DNA of 64,000 nucleotides from Dendrophyllia cribrosa (GCA_024195265.1 JAJLRJ010000006.1:6722139-6786138); one strand, 5' to 3'. Positions 34,001 through 43,506 are shown, counted from the stretch's first letter. The notes: generated by a model not told the origin, from the sequence alone. A program made the numbers and translations.

Positions 34001-35004
34001 TGTCCGGAATACGAAAGTAGCTTTGTCTTCGATTTCGTAATCTTCGCGTTGGACAACATGGAAAACAAGGAATTTGGCATCACATTACATTGTGCTCCTG
34101 TGTCAAGTTTTAAAATTGTGCTTGTGCCATTCACTTTCGACTCGATCGTCCACTCTTTGACGTCTTCGTTTTCCTTTGTGATAGCTCCAACGAAGAATTC
34201 TTCATCGGAATAATCGGAGCACTCCTCGACCATATGGACGCTTTGGTGACCCGTTCCTTGTGATGTCTGTGGTTGTCTCGCGCGACACATATTGGCAAAA
34301 TGGTTGGGTCGATTACATTTCCCACATGTTCGGCCGTATGCGGGGCATTTTCCTGTTTCGTGTCGTTTTCCACATCGGCCACAATCAAACAACCGCTCAG
34401 CGCCTCGTCTCCGTTGAGGGTTTCGTTTTGTGCTTGTGTTGATCGCATTGATTTCGGCGGACTCTGGAACCAAATTCTTCAGTTGAGCTTTGCTGATTTC
34501 TGCGGAACGACAGATTTCCAATGCCCTCTGTAAGGTTAGATCACTCTCTCTCAGCAAACGCGGTCGGATTTCGGCACTCTGGATACCACATACAATTCGA
34601 TCTCGGATAAGGGAATCTGTTAGTTCTCCAAACTCACAAGATTTCGCGAGGTTCTTCAGCGCTGTTACATAAGAATCAATGCTTTCGGTCGGTCCCTGGT
34701 TCCGTGTATTGAACAGATGCCTTTCGTAGGTCACGTTTTTTCTGGGTATGCAGTACTCTTCAAATTTCTGTACCAACGGTGCAAACTTGTTTTTTTCGGA
34801 CCACGTGAAGTTAAATGTGTTGAATACTTCGACAGCGTCTTCGCCAGCAACAGACAACAACAGGGAGCATTGTACATTCTCTTCCTTTTTGTCTCCTCCT
34901 GTGGCAGTCATGTAGAGGCGAAATTGTTGAATCCATCGCCGCCAATTTTCGGCTACGTTGCCTTCAAAGGATAATGGTTTTGGTGGGCGAAGCGTGTGTT
35001 CCAT
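31051..35004 (-). CDS. Gag-Pol polyprotein of the gypsy element
   Basis: One 1317-residue frame. Order: gag-like helical region (1-200); zinc knuckle region with a CCHC (CGKCNRPNHFANMC, about 227-240) preceded by another Cys-rich stretch; aspartic protease (LDTGA, about 300-304); reverse transcriptase (about 430-640) with IADDI at about 586 in place of the usual YxDD; RNase H (SVDSSSYGLGACLL, about 735); integrase with an HHCC region (HENHLG to CGTC, about 948-985) and DDE residues (D near 1012, D near 1065, E near 1101); and a C-terminal tail of QENQ/QGNQ repeats. Gag and Pol are fused without a frameshift. All domains look intact, so autonomous activity is possible. Confidence 0.9.
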   Translation of the reverse strand: MEHTLRPPKPLSFEGNVAENWRRWIQQFRLYMTATGGDKKEENVQCSLLLSVAGEDAVEVFNTFNFTWSEKNKFAPLVQKFEEYCIPRKNVTYERHLFNTRNQGPTESIDSYVTALKNLAKSCEFGELTDSLIRDRIVCGIQSAEIRPRLLRESDLTLQRALEICRSAEISKAQLKNLVPESAEINAINTSTKRNPQRRRGAERLFDCGRCGKRHETGKCPAYGRTCGKCNRPNHFANMCRARQPQTSQGTGHQSVHMVEECSDYSDEEFFVGAITKENEDVKEWTIESKVNGTSTILKLDTGAQCNVMPNSLFSMLSNAKITKSKTKLLSYSGHSIRVIGKSTLLICHKGKYFPVEFQVVSSETDALPVIGLPTCLEMNLIKRIYTVNTHTSATGAEEQTNADKIMEEFRDVFKGLGCLDGEYHIKTDPNVLPVVHPPRKVPFALKGKLKEELERMENLGVITKVTDPTEWVSSLVIVEKPNGKVRVCLDPRSLNKAILREHYPTKSIEEIAAKLSDAKVFSTLDASSGFWQVKLDDTSANLCTFNSPFGRYKFLRLPFGINSAPEVFQRKMTQTFEDIDGCETIADDILIWGRDTQEHDQRLRQVLQRSRDVNLKLNEEKSKIGTTEVSFIGHLLTSNGVKPDPKKVQAITDMQAPKDKPELQRFLGMVNYLAKFIGNLSDVSQPLRELLQKDVEWHWEEKHEHAFTEIKRRVTNEQLLQYYDVKKPVTLSVDSSSYGLGACLLQDGQPVSYASRSLNQSEKNYAQIEKELLAVVFGCQKYHQYIYSKTTTVLTDHKPLEFLFKKPLSCAPPRLQRMLLHLQKYDLNVEYRPGTSLVIADTLSRAPSKETEMEDQDLFQVHTITYLPVSMEKLAEFRVETGKDKALQKLKETVINGWPEHKQDVDLSIREYWSMRDEINLQDGLLLKGVRLIVPTSLRPEMLKKIHENHLGIEKCKKRARDVLYWPGMNGQITELVTSCGTCLQFRNAQRKEPMLGHAIPDRPWQKISLDLFELDGDDFIVLTDYYSKFFEIMKLPSTTSSTVIKYLKPQFARYGIPEEVISDNGPQFSSNEFAEFARTYEFRHTTSSPKYPQSNGQAERTVQTAKGILKKAKYDKKDPNLALLDWRNTPLDDVNLSPAQILMGRRTRTRLPTMPELLQPQYDTTTIKPALQERQMQYKKYYDRGSRSLEALKPGETVRLREGNTWTPAMVRSCAGPPRSYVIESKDGGIYRRNRRDILRDTESFNTKASPAPDDNPPQENQTHGNKPQENQTQGNQPQDNQVQGTQLPDTHPPSDQPRTTRSGRIIRTPAKLKD

Positions 35005-35010
35005 CGTTGT

Positions 35011-35024
35011 TTATTCTGACACCA
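35011..35024 (-). promoter_or_regulatory. PBS-like site of the gypsy element
   Basis: On the minus strand TGGTGTCAGAATAA precedes the gag-pol ATG and resembles a tRNA primer-binding site (TGG start). It is about 21 bp from the inner edge of the 5' LTR as defined by identity. Confidence 0.45.
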
Positions 35025-35045
35025 TGTTATGTTTAGAAGACCAAC

Positions 35046-35179
35046 ACATAGGAACAGACATTAGTTCAAGTCCAAGTGATTTTATTCTAGTGTAATCGGA
35101 GCCATACACAATTCTTTAAGCGGGTGTTGCCTAATAGCAAAGCCGCGTGACTAGGTAATAATTAACTAGATCACGACAT
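35046..35179 (-). repeat. 5' LTR of the gypsy element
   Basis: Identical over 134 bp to 30809-30942. The outer edge is followed by the ACATA repeat and the resumed LINE ORF1. Confidence 0.8.
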
Positions 35180-35746
35180 ACATCATGACACCAAACATAT
35201 CAAAAGACGACACATTGGTTTATTTGCCGCAAACCTAATAGATGCGATTCGTGGTAGAGCAAGACAGACACGATACACTTCCAAATCTCCCAACCAGCTC
35301 ACCAGGTCACCGCGTCAGCCGCGTCGGCAACGATCAGCTCCAATGGAAAGATACACAAGCTATAGTAATGCACTGCAAAATACACCAGCTGGAGGCCATC
35401 AAAACCCTTACAGTCAGCCACAACAACAATTTCAACAACCAACCTCATCTTTGGTTCAACAATATCATCAGACACATCCGCCATTGAGAAGAGCAGATCA
35501 GCCACCACAACAATTTCACCAAACACCATTTGTAGCGTACCAACAGCAGCAAATGCCAACACCAATGAGGGCAGATCAGTCACACATATCCCGAGAAAAT
35601 GATCCAACACTCAACAAATCTGACACTTGTAAAGACACGGGGGTAGAAATCCCCAAAGAACTGATATCCTTTTTGAGATTTGTTAAGTCATTTATTTAGT
35701 TTTAAATTTTATACCAGGATACGATTGAAAAGCTAATGATGCCACT

Positions 35747-38700
35747 ATGGGATTGACAAGTTGCTTGACTAATTTAGGTAAATTGTCTTTTTTTGCATGG
35801 AATATTAATGGTTTATTTTCTAAATCTTTAGGGAACAAATTGCAAAATTCCGATTTTTTAAGCGCGATTAATGGTTTTGATTTTATAGTTCTCACTGAGA
35901 CTTGGAAATGCACGGATGTTGAGGTAGCAGGGTATAGATCTATAATTCAAGACGCTTCTATATCGCAAACCGGTGGTCGAAACTCTGGAGGAATCATTTT
36001 GCTATATAAAAATGTATTTCATGATTGGATTTCAATTGTCAAAACATCTTCAAATTTCCTCTGGTTCAAAATCGACAAACATTATGCCAAAACAGCGAAA
36101 GATCTGTACACATGTGGACTTTATATTCCACCGTGTAATTCAAAATATTTCAATCCTGAACTATTTGAAGAACTTGAAAATGATATCTTAAATTTCGGCA
36201 CCCAAGGATCAATCTTTCTCATGGGTGACTTTAACTCGAGAACAGGTAAATATTCAGATAGTGTTTGTCATGACGGGAACAACATCATAGCAAATGATCA
36301 ATCTGAATCTTCGTATTATCCTACTCGTCGGAATAGTTATGATAATGAACTAAATAATCACGGTAAAAGACTTCTTGATATTTGCAAAAGCGCTGACCTC
36401 AAAATTTTAAACGGAAGAGTTAGCGGTGATAGTTTAGGTAGAGCCACCTTTCACGGAAGAAATGGAATTAGTGTCATCGATTATGCAATATGTGACCAAG
36501 ATACCCTTTTAAATGTTGCAAATTTTGTAGTAAAGCAACCATCCTCTTTATCGGATCACAGTTCAATAATCACTTGGATAAATATTAACACTAACATTTC
36601 TCAGCTTGAATCCCCGTGTGAAAGTAATCCGTTATCACCTCTACCGAGGCAATTTATGTGGGAAAAGGATTCCGCTCAAAAATTCAAAGATAGCTTACGC
36701 TCAACAGATCTTCAAATGCTCATACAAGAATACATAGGTGACGAAACTCCGATCCAAGATGTTAATACAGCACTTGAAAAAGTAGAAAACATACTAATCA
36801 CAGCAGCGAAACGAAGTTTAAAGATTAGATTAGGAAAAAAACGTAGACAGATCAAGTCATCATCAAACAAAAAATGGTTTGATAAGGAATGTCGCTTTAA
36901 AAAACACGAGTTGAGGAAGCTCTCAAACCAAAAACACAGAGATCCCTTAAATATTGTTTTGCGAGAGAAGTATCATATTGTTTTAACGGAATACAAAAAA
37001 TTATTATGCAAAAAAAGAACTGAATACTACAATTCAAAGATTACCGAACTAGAGGAAACCACTAAAAATCCGGATAAGAAAAGTTTTTGGCAGTGTTTAA
37101 AATCAATGGATGACACTCGAAAAGACAAAGATGATCTTCCGTTGATCTCAGAGGAAAACTGGCTTCAACATTTCCACTCACTTCATTCAAATGAACCTTT
37201 AAATTCTGCACAACAGACAATAATCAATGAACAACAACAACTTGAGAGTCGGAAAAATCAGTTATGCTCTTTGGATTACTTAATCACCGAAAATGAAATA
37301 CTTATAGCTGCGAAAAAATTAAAAAATAATAAATCGTCTTTTTCAGACAAAATAAAAAATGAAATGATTAAAGCTAGCCTTCACGACATGATGCCGATAT
37401 ATCAAAAACTTTTTAATACAATTCTCAATCTAGGAGCAATGCCTCAAACTTGGTGTAGCGGCCTTATTACACCAATATATAAATCAGGAGGAAAAAGTGA
37501 TCCATCAAATTATCGAGGAATTTGTGTTTCAAGCTGTTTGGGAAAATTGTTCTGTTCTATCCTTAATCAAAGACTCCTTGAGCATGTTTACTCTCATAAC
37601 ATACTCCACAATTCTCAGATTGGATTCTTGCCCAAAAATCGTACAGCAGACCATGTCCTCACTCTGAGAACTTTAGTAGATAAATATGTGCATCAACACA
37701 ATGAAAAAATATACGCTTGTTTTGTAGATTTCAGGAAAGCTTTTGACTCAGTCTGGCATGACGGACTATTGTACAAGCTATTGCAAATTAATGTGGGAGG
37801 CCGCTTTTACAATTTAATAAATAATTTGTACTCAAACTCTACATGTTCCGTAAAAATTGGAAAAAGCCAAACACAACCCTTTCAATACGCAAGAGGTGTA
37901 CGCCAAGGTTGTATTTTAAGCCCATTGCTATTTAACCTCTATGTTAACAACATACCACATTCGTTCGAAAATATTTTATCGGATCCTTTTGTTCTACCGA
38001 ATGGCACAAAATTAAACTCACTTTTATATGCGGATGATTTAGTCATACTTTCAAGATCCAAAACAGGACTGCAAACTTGTCTTGATAAGTTATCTTCCTA
38101 TTGCAACTCGTGGATGTTAAGTATCAATCCAAAAAAGACCAAAGTTATGATCTTTCAGAAACGTGCTAAGAAATGTACTGAGTCTAGTTTTCACATAGGC
38201 AATAAAATGATTGAAATCGTCCAAAACTACACTTATCTAGGGTCTGTAATCTCTTCAACGGGTAACTTTTCAATGGCACTTGACCAGCTAAAAGAGAAGG
38301 CCCTTCACGCTCTTTTCAGTCTAAGAAAACATACAAATTTCAGTAAATTGTCCCCATCCCTGGCAAGTAAAATCTTTGACACGATGATCTCCCCAATTTT
38401 AACATATAATAGCGAAGTTTGGGGTGTGTACACAAAACCGGATTTTAAGTCTTGGGACAGCTCGCAGATTGAAAAAATCCATTTACAATTCTGCAAACGT
38501 TATCTAGAAGTAAGCAATAAAGCATCAAATGTGGCATGTAGAGCTGAACTAGGAAGGTTTCCTCTTATTATAGCTATTAATCAGAAAATAATTAGTTATA
38601 CCTTATATCTTCAAAGTAAGGACAATAACTCTATTGTTAAACAGATCTTTTTAATGTCCGCAGATCTTCACTCTTCTAGTAAAAATAGCTTCTACTCTAA

Positions 38701-39259
38701 TCTTATAAGGATATCCGAATTCTATAATTTGCCTGATTTTGACCCTATTTTCTTAACTGAAACTAAAATCGAACATTATGTAAACTTAATGCAACAAAAA
38801 TATATCCTATATTGGCGACATATCATTCAACACTCTAAGAAACTCGAATTTTATAATATCTTTAAGAACGAATATACGCCTTCTCATTACTTAGACCTTA
38901 CAAAGAAATCAAATGACAGAAAACAATTAGTAAAATTTCGTATAAGTAATCATAAATTAATGATTGAAATTGGTAGATATGAAAAAATCACGAGAGATGA
39001 TAGATTGTGCCCTACTTGTGGATCTAATGAAATTGAAGATGAAATTCACTTCCTTTTCCACTGTCCTAAATACTCAATTATTAGGGACGGATTTTACAGG
39101 AAAATAGGGTATCACCTACCAAATATAAAACAGTTATCTCCTTCAGAAGTTACCAATGAATTAATGAACTCTCGTAATTATTTTGTAAATATTCATTTGG
39201 TGAAATTCATTATTTCATGCTTAGATCTCCGCAATAATCAAATTATCAAATCAGACTGA
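35747..39259 (+). CDS. LINE ORF2: endonuclease-reverse transcriptase
   Basis: An uninterrupted 1170-aa frame starts 48 bp after the ORF1 stop. The APE-type endonuclease spans about 12-275 (WNINGL near 18, LTETWK at 49, GDFNSR at 160, SDHS at 269). Reverse transcriptase spans about 520-830 with FVDFRKAFDSVWH, GVRQGCILSPLLFN and YADD at 761-764. A C-terminal CCHC zinc motif, CPTCGS to HCPKY, starts at 1088. The endonuclease nicks target DNA and the RT primes cDNA synthesis there. All catalytic motifs are present, so this copy may be competent. No homologous host gene is expected. Confidence 0.9.
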   Translation: MGLTSCLTNLGKLSFFAWNINGLFSKSLGNKLQNSDFLSAINGFDFIVLTETWKCTDVEVAGYRSIIQDASISQTGGRNSGGIILLYKNVFHDWISIVKTSSNFLWFKIDKHYAKTAKDLYTCGLYIPPCNSKYFNPELFEELENDILNFGTQGSIFLMGDFNSRTGKYSDSVCHDGNNIIANDQSESSYYPTRRNSYDNELNNHGKRLLDICKSADLKILNGRVSGDSLGRATFHGRNGISVIDYAICDQDTLLNVANFVVKQPSSLSDHSSIITWININTNISQLESPCESNPLSPLPRQFMWEKDSAQKFKDSLRSTDLQMLIQEYIGDETPIQDVNTALEKVENILITAAKRSLKIRLGKKRRQIKSSSNKKWFDKECRFKKHELRKLSNQKHRDPLNIVLREKYHIVLTEYKKLLCKKRTEYYNSKITELEETTKNPDKKSFWQCLKSMDDTRKDKDDLPLISEENWLQHFHSLHSNEPLNSAQQTIINEQQQLESRKNQLCSLDYLITENEILIAAKKLKNNKSSFSDKIKNEMIKASLHDMMPIYQKLFNTILNLGAMPQTWCSGLITPIYKSGGKSDPSNYRGICVSSCLGKLFCSILNQRLLEHVYSHNILHNSQIGFLPKNRTADHVLTLRTLVDKYVHQHNEKIYACFVDFRKAFDSVWHDGLLYKLLQINVGGRFYNLINNLYSNSTCSVKIGKSQTQPFQYARGVRQGCILSPLLFNLYVNNIPHSFENILSDPFVLPNGTKLNSLLYADDLVILSRSKTGLQTCLDKLSSYCNSWMLSINPKKTKVMIFQKRAKKCTESSFHIGNKMIEIVQNYTYLGSVISSTGNFSMALDQLKEKALHALFSLRKHTNFSKLSPSLASKIFDTMISPILTYNSEVWGVYTKPDFKSWDSSQIEKIHLQFCKRYLEVSNKASNVACRAELGRFPLIIAINQKIISYTLYLQSKDNNSIVKQIFLMSADLHSSSKNSFYSNLIRISEFYNLPDFDPIFLTETKIEHYVNLMQQKYILYWRHIIQHSKKLEFYNIFKNEYTPSHYLDLTKKSNDRKQLVKFRISNHKLMIEIGRYEKITRDDRLCPTCGSNEIEDEIHFLFHCPKYSIIRDGFYRKIGYHLPNIKQLSPSEVTNELMNSRNYFVNIHLVKFIISCLDLRNNQIIKSD

Positions 39260-39659
39260 TTGTACTTTCCCTTTCTTTATTATATTATTGTAATTCAATT
39301 TTGTTATGTTGTAAAGCTTTGCAATACTGTAAGGATTTATAGTCCTGCAAATAAAGCTACTTGTTGTTGTTGTTGGGTGGGGCCGGGGGTGCGTTCGGGC
39401 ACGGGGAAGGGGGACGTGTGGATAGCACAATGTTTCCAGAATCTCTAAAAATATGATCCCGAAAGAAACACGTTGTGACAATTAGTGACTGGTTCCGGCA
39501 ATTCTACTTTTGTACAAAAATGTTAATTTAGAAACAGAAAAACAAATAAAAATCAACTTTTCGTGTAGCACATGTTTAACAGAACAACAAAAATATTACT
39601 CTTTTCCCAGGTTTTGCTCACTTATATGATATGTTTTTCACATTCCTCTTATCACTGTG

Positions 39660-39826
39660 ACTTTTGCAGCAGCTAGCACAACTTTATGAGCTTTAAATTC
39701 TTTGCCTTTTACTGCAACTGTCACATCGCATAAATTTTCTCTTCTTCTCAGGGTGTCAAGACACTCGATACGTTCTTCACGATGATGTGAAGGTTCTGCT
39801 GTCATGGGCTGAGACACGGCCGCCAT
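39660..39826 (-). pseudogene. BTB stub of a BTB-Kelch copy (c)
   Basis: The first about 54 residues match the other copies (MAAVSQPMTA start, LCDVTVAVKGKEFKAHKVVL), then the homology stops after LAAA and unrelated codons follow to a stop at 39638. The start context is the same CAATATGGCGGC as in copy a. It lies head to head with copy d, start codons about 630 bp apart. No BACK or Kelch remains. Confidence 0.7.
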
Positions 39827-40096
39827 ATTGAAATTGCAGAATTGAAGAAGCCAGAGGGGTTTGGAGAAGGAGAATAGAAAGACTGGAACGGTAAATCCGT
39901 AACGGTGTTTCTTTACAAATCAAATAATGATCGTGGGCGAGCAAGAACGCTATAAAGAACGGCGAACACCTGAACAGGTGAACACGCGAGTCAGCTGCCA
40001 CGTGGAAACTACACGCTTCGGTTCTTTCGCGTGTTTTTCTTCTTACCCGGCCAGGCCAGGCAGTCGATTCTGCCGCAGATAAACGGAAGGAATGGA

Positions 40097-40174
40097 CCAA
40101 CCTCGTTCCCAGGGCTTTTCCCTTCGAGAGAGGGGCGGCCCCTCTCTAAAGGAAAAGCCCTGGGAACGAGGTTG
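40097..40174. mobile_element. 78-bp hairpin insertion with 8-bp duplication
   Basis: Left arm CCAACCTCGTTCCCAGGGCT and right arm are nearly perfect inverted copies with a short GGGGCGGCCCC-type centre. GGAATGGA flanks both ends (40089-40096 and 40175-40182). AACCTCGTTCCC words also occur at about 17825 and 57756, so the family is dispersed. Confidence 0.65.
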
Positions 40175-40454
40175 GGAATGGACTTATTAATCTTAGGCCA
40201 TGAATTTTAGAATCTGTTAAAATCAAGCCGGTGCTTTTATAGAAGTCACTAATGAAACTTGTACAGATTAGAGATTCTAGCTGTCGCAACGTGTTCCTGT
40301 TGGGATCATTTTTTAAAGATTCAAGAAACATTTTGAATGAACCATTATACCTAACCCCCTCCCACCTCCCCCGACACACCCCGTCCCCCAACCCACCCCC
40401 ACCCACCTCCCTGTTCTTATTAGAAATCGAGGCTAGGTCTCTTCCGCTTTCAAT

Positions 40455-43177
40455 ATGGCGACCGTGTGTTCACAGCATCGTCAACAACTTACTGAGCGGC
40501 TCAACACCCTGAGGACAAACGAAAGTTTCTGCGATGTGACAGTCGCAGTAAAAGGCAAAGAGTTCAAAGCTCATAAAGTTGTACTAGCTGCAGCAAGCCA
40601 GTTCTTTCTTTCACTTCTAGAAAGCGACATGAGAGAAAGCAACGAACAGCTGATCAAAATAGAGCTTGAAGAGGCAACTGCGTCTGTTATGGAAGACGTG
40701 CTAAAGTACATTTACACTGGAAATGTTTTGATCACCGAGGAAAGCGCTCAGAATTTGATTGTTACCGCGGATTTCCTTGTTTTGCCAGGCTTAAAATAGC
40801 CTGTGAACAGGCTTCTTTTTTTAGGGAATTGGTTTAGGTTAAAATCGGCGAGCGAAGCGAGCCAAGCGCGGACTGGGGAAGAGGGAAGGGGCGGCAAAGC
40901 CTGTGGACTCGCCTTTGATGCCGCCGTTCCATGATACCAGAGTCTGGTATCATGAGCTGATTGGTCAGATCACTTATTGTTGACAGGTATGCGGTGATTG
41001 ACGACACATGTTGACATCTCAAATGCCTGGCGCCCTATATTTGCATAATTATTCCATTTGCTGGCTCAAATGATAAACAAACAAGGCGACTCTTCGCATG
41101 CAATTTTGAGAAAGCTTTGAGCGATTCGTTGCGAAATTTTTCGCATATACCGAGACTTTAATAAGAGCAAAAGCTGTGTCTATAAAAGTCTGTGGCAAAA
41201 AAGCAGGATTTTTTTTTAATTTTGCCGATTGGATTTACAAAACAGCAACCATTCCGCAGATTATCTGTTGGATGCCAAATCAACGGGGGTTTATCCTAAC
41301 TCCATTGAGACACACCACTCAACTGCAGAACTTACTAAGGAGCTAAAAACTATTGAAATAATTCATGATTTCATTGCAGTGGAATTATAGACTACAGCTT
41401 TTTAAGACTCGGATCTAAGATGCCTATTACCGCGTGGCCGGAAACACTACAATCCGCCGAGATCAAAAGGTCAATATTATCGAAGAGAACAAATTCATAT
41501 TAAACTGTGATCTTAAGGCGCAATTTTCTCTGAAGTCTTACTGGGAAAGCTTTATACTTTAGGCTTTTTAAATACTTTTTTGCGAAGAGTGGGAGTCGTG
41601 TTTAGCCTATTAATTAACTTGTTGACAATATAATAGCAGGATAATTACTAGGGGGCGGAACGGCGGCATCAAAGGCGAGTCCACAGGCTTCGCCGCCCCT
41701 TCCCTCTTCCCCAGTCCTCGCTTCGCTCGCCGATTTTAACATCCCCCAAAAGAAGCCTGTTCACAGGCTAGGCTTAAAAACATTGGCGTGTGATTTCTTG
41801 AAAGAGATTGTAGCAGCTGAGAACTGTGTGTTTAATTATTACTTTGCTGACAAGTATCACTGCGCGGAGATTAAGAAGAAGTGCCAACAGGTTATTAACT
41901 CGAATTTCAGTGCTGTTATGCAAACCGATGATTTTCTGAATCTTGACACAAAGCAAGTCATTGAATGGGTGTCTAGCGATGACATCACTATCAGTGCCGA
42001 AGAAGAAGTTTTCAAAGGAATTGTAAAGTGGGTGTCTCACAACAAGAGTGAAAGAGAAAAGGATTTTTCTGATTTGTTGCATCAAGTCCGATTGAACTCT
42101 TTGTCTCATGACTTTTTGTTAAATGAGTCAGTGAAGGAAGAGCTCATAGCAACTAACAATGAATGTTTAAATTTTGTGTTGGGTTCCTTCAAGTGGATTT
42201 TTAATCCCACTAATGAATGTGCTGTCAAACCAGCAAGAAAATGCCTGCAGACACATACAGATGTGATTTTCGTTTGTGGTGGAAAAAGAGCTGCTTGTTA
42301 CCTTCCCCAGCAAAACATGTGGTACCAGTTGGCAGATGGAATTTTTGAAGTAAATGATAAAAGTGTTGTACAATATGAAGATAAAGTTTACAATAATTAT
42401 TTTACTGAGTGTGGTAAAAAAGAAGCAGAATATTACATGTGTTCTACCAACTCCTGGACAGCATTTCAAACAAAGTGTGAGGAACATGCATACTTTTCTA
42501 ATTTATCAGTACTGAATGATGTTCTCTATGGAACAAGTGCTAATGGTGGGATGCTTTTTATATATCATCCTGATAAGAATGAGTGGAGTAAAGTAGAGAG
42601 CCCATCTTGTGGTCGTTCAGGAACTTGTGGTGTCAGCAATGGAAGACACCTTTACCTAATAGGTGGCACACTAAATTCTATTTTTTTCAATCCTGATACA
42701 TTTTATGGATCTACTAAAGTTGAAAGGTTTGATCCAAGCAGTGGCAGCTGGGAAGTGGTTGCAGCTATGAATGAGAAAAGAAATGAAGCTTTTGGAGCAG
42801 CCATGAATGGCAAGATCTTTGTAGCAGGTGGTAACCAATCAAATGACATGACAATTCTTAACACTTGTGAAGTGTACAACCCATCAACTGATGAATGGCA
42901 GCTGATGCCGAGTCTCAATGTACCACGTTTTCATGCAAGCATGGTGTGTCTAGAGGGGGCTCTGTTTGTTGTTGCTGGCTTATCAGAGAGCCCAGGTTTA
43001 GCAAGAGAGTTGTCAGTTGAAATGTTCAATTTTGAGACCAATGAATGGAAGAAGGAATCAGCCATACCTGTTTACAGCCTTGAAAGTGAAGAGGAAAGGA
43101 AAAACAAATTCTGGTACCATGCTTGTTTTGCAACAATCCCCAAAAAGGTGTTGAATAAACTTGAACCTCTGACATGA
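40455..43177 (+). pseudogene. BTB-BACK-Kelch copy d, split by a transposon
   Basis: The frame 40455-40796 encodes a BTB (MATVCSQ start with CDVTVAVKGKEFKAHKVVL) up to PGLK. After a 974-bp insertion the same frame resumes at 41780 (TLACDFLKEIV), giving BACK (about 41790-42170) and Kelch repeats to the stop at 43177 (YNPSTDEWQLMPSLN, EMFNFETNEWKK). The element brings an immediate TAG stop, and one 9-bp target copy precedes and follows it. Splicing around the element has no obvious good sites that would keep the frame, so I call this a disrupted gene. The downstream part is otherwise intact, suggesting a recent break. Confidence 0.75.
40797..41770. mobile_element. Mutator-like TIR element inside a Kelch gene
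   Basis: Long inverted arms of about 115-130 bp (left TAGCCTGTGAACAGGCTTCT, right its complement, with shared GAAGAGGGAAGGGGCGGC blocks) bound a 974-bp element. A 9-bp GGCTTAAAA flanks both sides (40788-40796 and 41771-41779). Long TIRs and a 9-bp duplication fit Mutator-like elements. No transposase frame is visible. Confidence 0.75.
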
Positions 43178-43506
43178 AATTATATTCATAGTGAACTGTA
43201 AATACTGGAAGCTCAGCTCAGAGGGGTTGCTCAGCTACACTAGTGACAGGGAGATGCAAATGAGGCCAAATAATATATAATTTGTTAGACCCCCCAAAAA
43301 TCCTATTAGGCTGAAATCAGACCCAAAAAAAGTGCACCAGCCTCCCCATGACTATTATATATGTGAGTACTCTGCTGGTATGCTCAGCCCACCTTTACAT
43401 TCACAAATACAGGGAAAGCATGCATTTGCATTTTTTTATTTTGTTTTTGTGGAGAACTTATTGATAAATTAATAATAATGTAGGATATAACAATTTTCTT
43501 AGTATA

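Larger units (their letters stand above)
30814..35175 (-). mobile_element. Ty3/gypsy LTR retrotransposon, very young
   Basis: The element lies antisense within the LINE ORF1. It has two identical 134-bp LTRs, one uninterrupted gag-pol frame, a polypurine tract and a PBS-like site. The 5-bp ACATA on each side (30809-30813 and 35176-35180) fits a target duplication, and removing the element plus one copy restores the LINE reading frame. There is no env. LTR identity and open frames indicate a recent insertion. Confidence 0.85.
29056..35699 (+). pseudogene. LINE ORF1, esterase type, split by gypsy
   Basis: The first part (29056-30813, 586 codons) has an N-terminal region, a long coiled coil (about residues 255-375, heptads with QLKDKIVQQDNLLKVQ) and the first half of an SGNH/GDSL esterase: CDSNGK with the putative nucleophile serine near 464, and HTGTNDLSL near 512. 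The reading resumes in frame at 35181 (about 172 codons to the TAG at 35697), with the HHDTKH block that carries the catalytic Asp-His pair, then a Q/P-rich tail. Splitting the esterase makes this copy unable to make the full protein. ORF1 esterases are thought to act in RNP or membrane association; their exact role is unsettled. Confidence 0.75.
29056..39374 (+). mobile_element. Full-length LINE with a nested Ty3/gypsy element
   Basis: The element has ORF1 (coiled coil and SGNH esterase), ORF2 (APE endonuclease, reverse transcriptase, C-terminal zinc finger) and a 3' end of AATAAAGCTACTTG then (TTG)4. The 5' UTR probably begins between about 28930 and 29056 but cannot be delimited. Without the gypsy insertion it would be roughly 6 kb. 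An esterase ORF1 with an APE-type ORF2 occurs in the CR1/L2 group of LINEs; exact clade is not assigned. ORF2 is intact; ORF1 is interrupted. Confidence 0.8.

Noticed and set aside
31496..34974. Many short open frames on the plus strand across this interval
   Set aside because: They lie antisense to the intact gag-pol frame and show no independent protein features.
40797..41770. Whether the element in Kelch copy d could be an intron
   Set aside because: An in-frame TAG occurs right at its start, and the GT/AG dinucleotides in its ends do not give an in-frame join; only transcripts could revive the idea.
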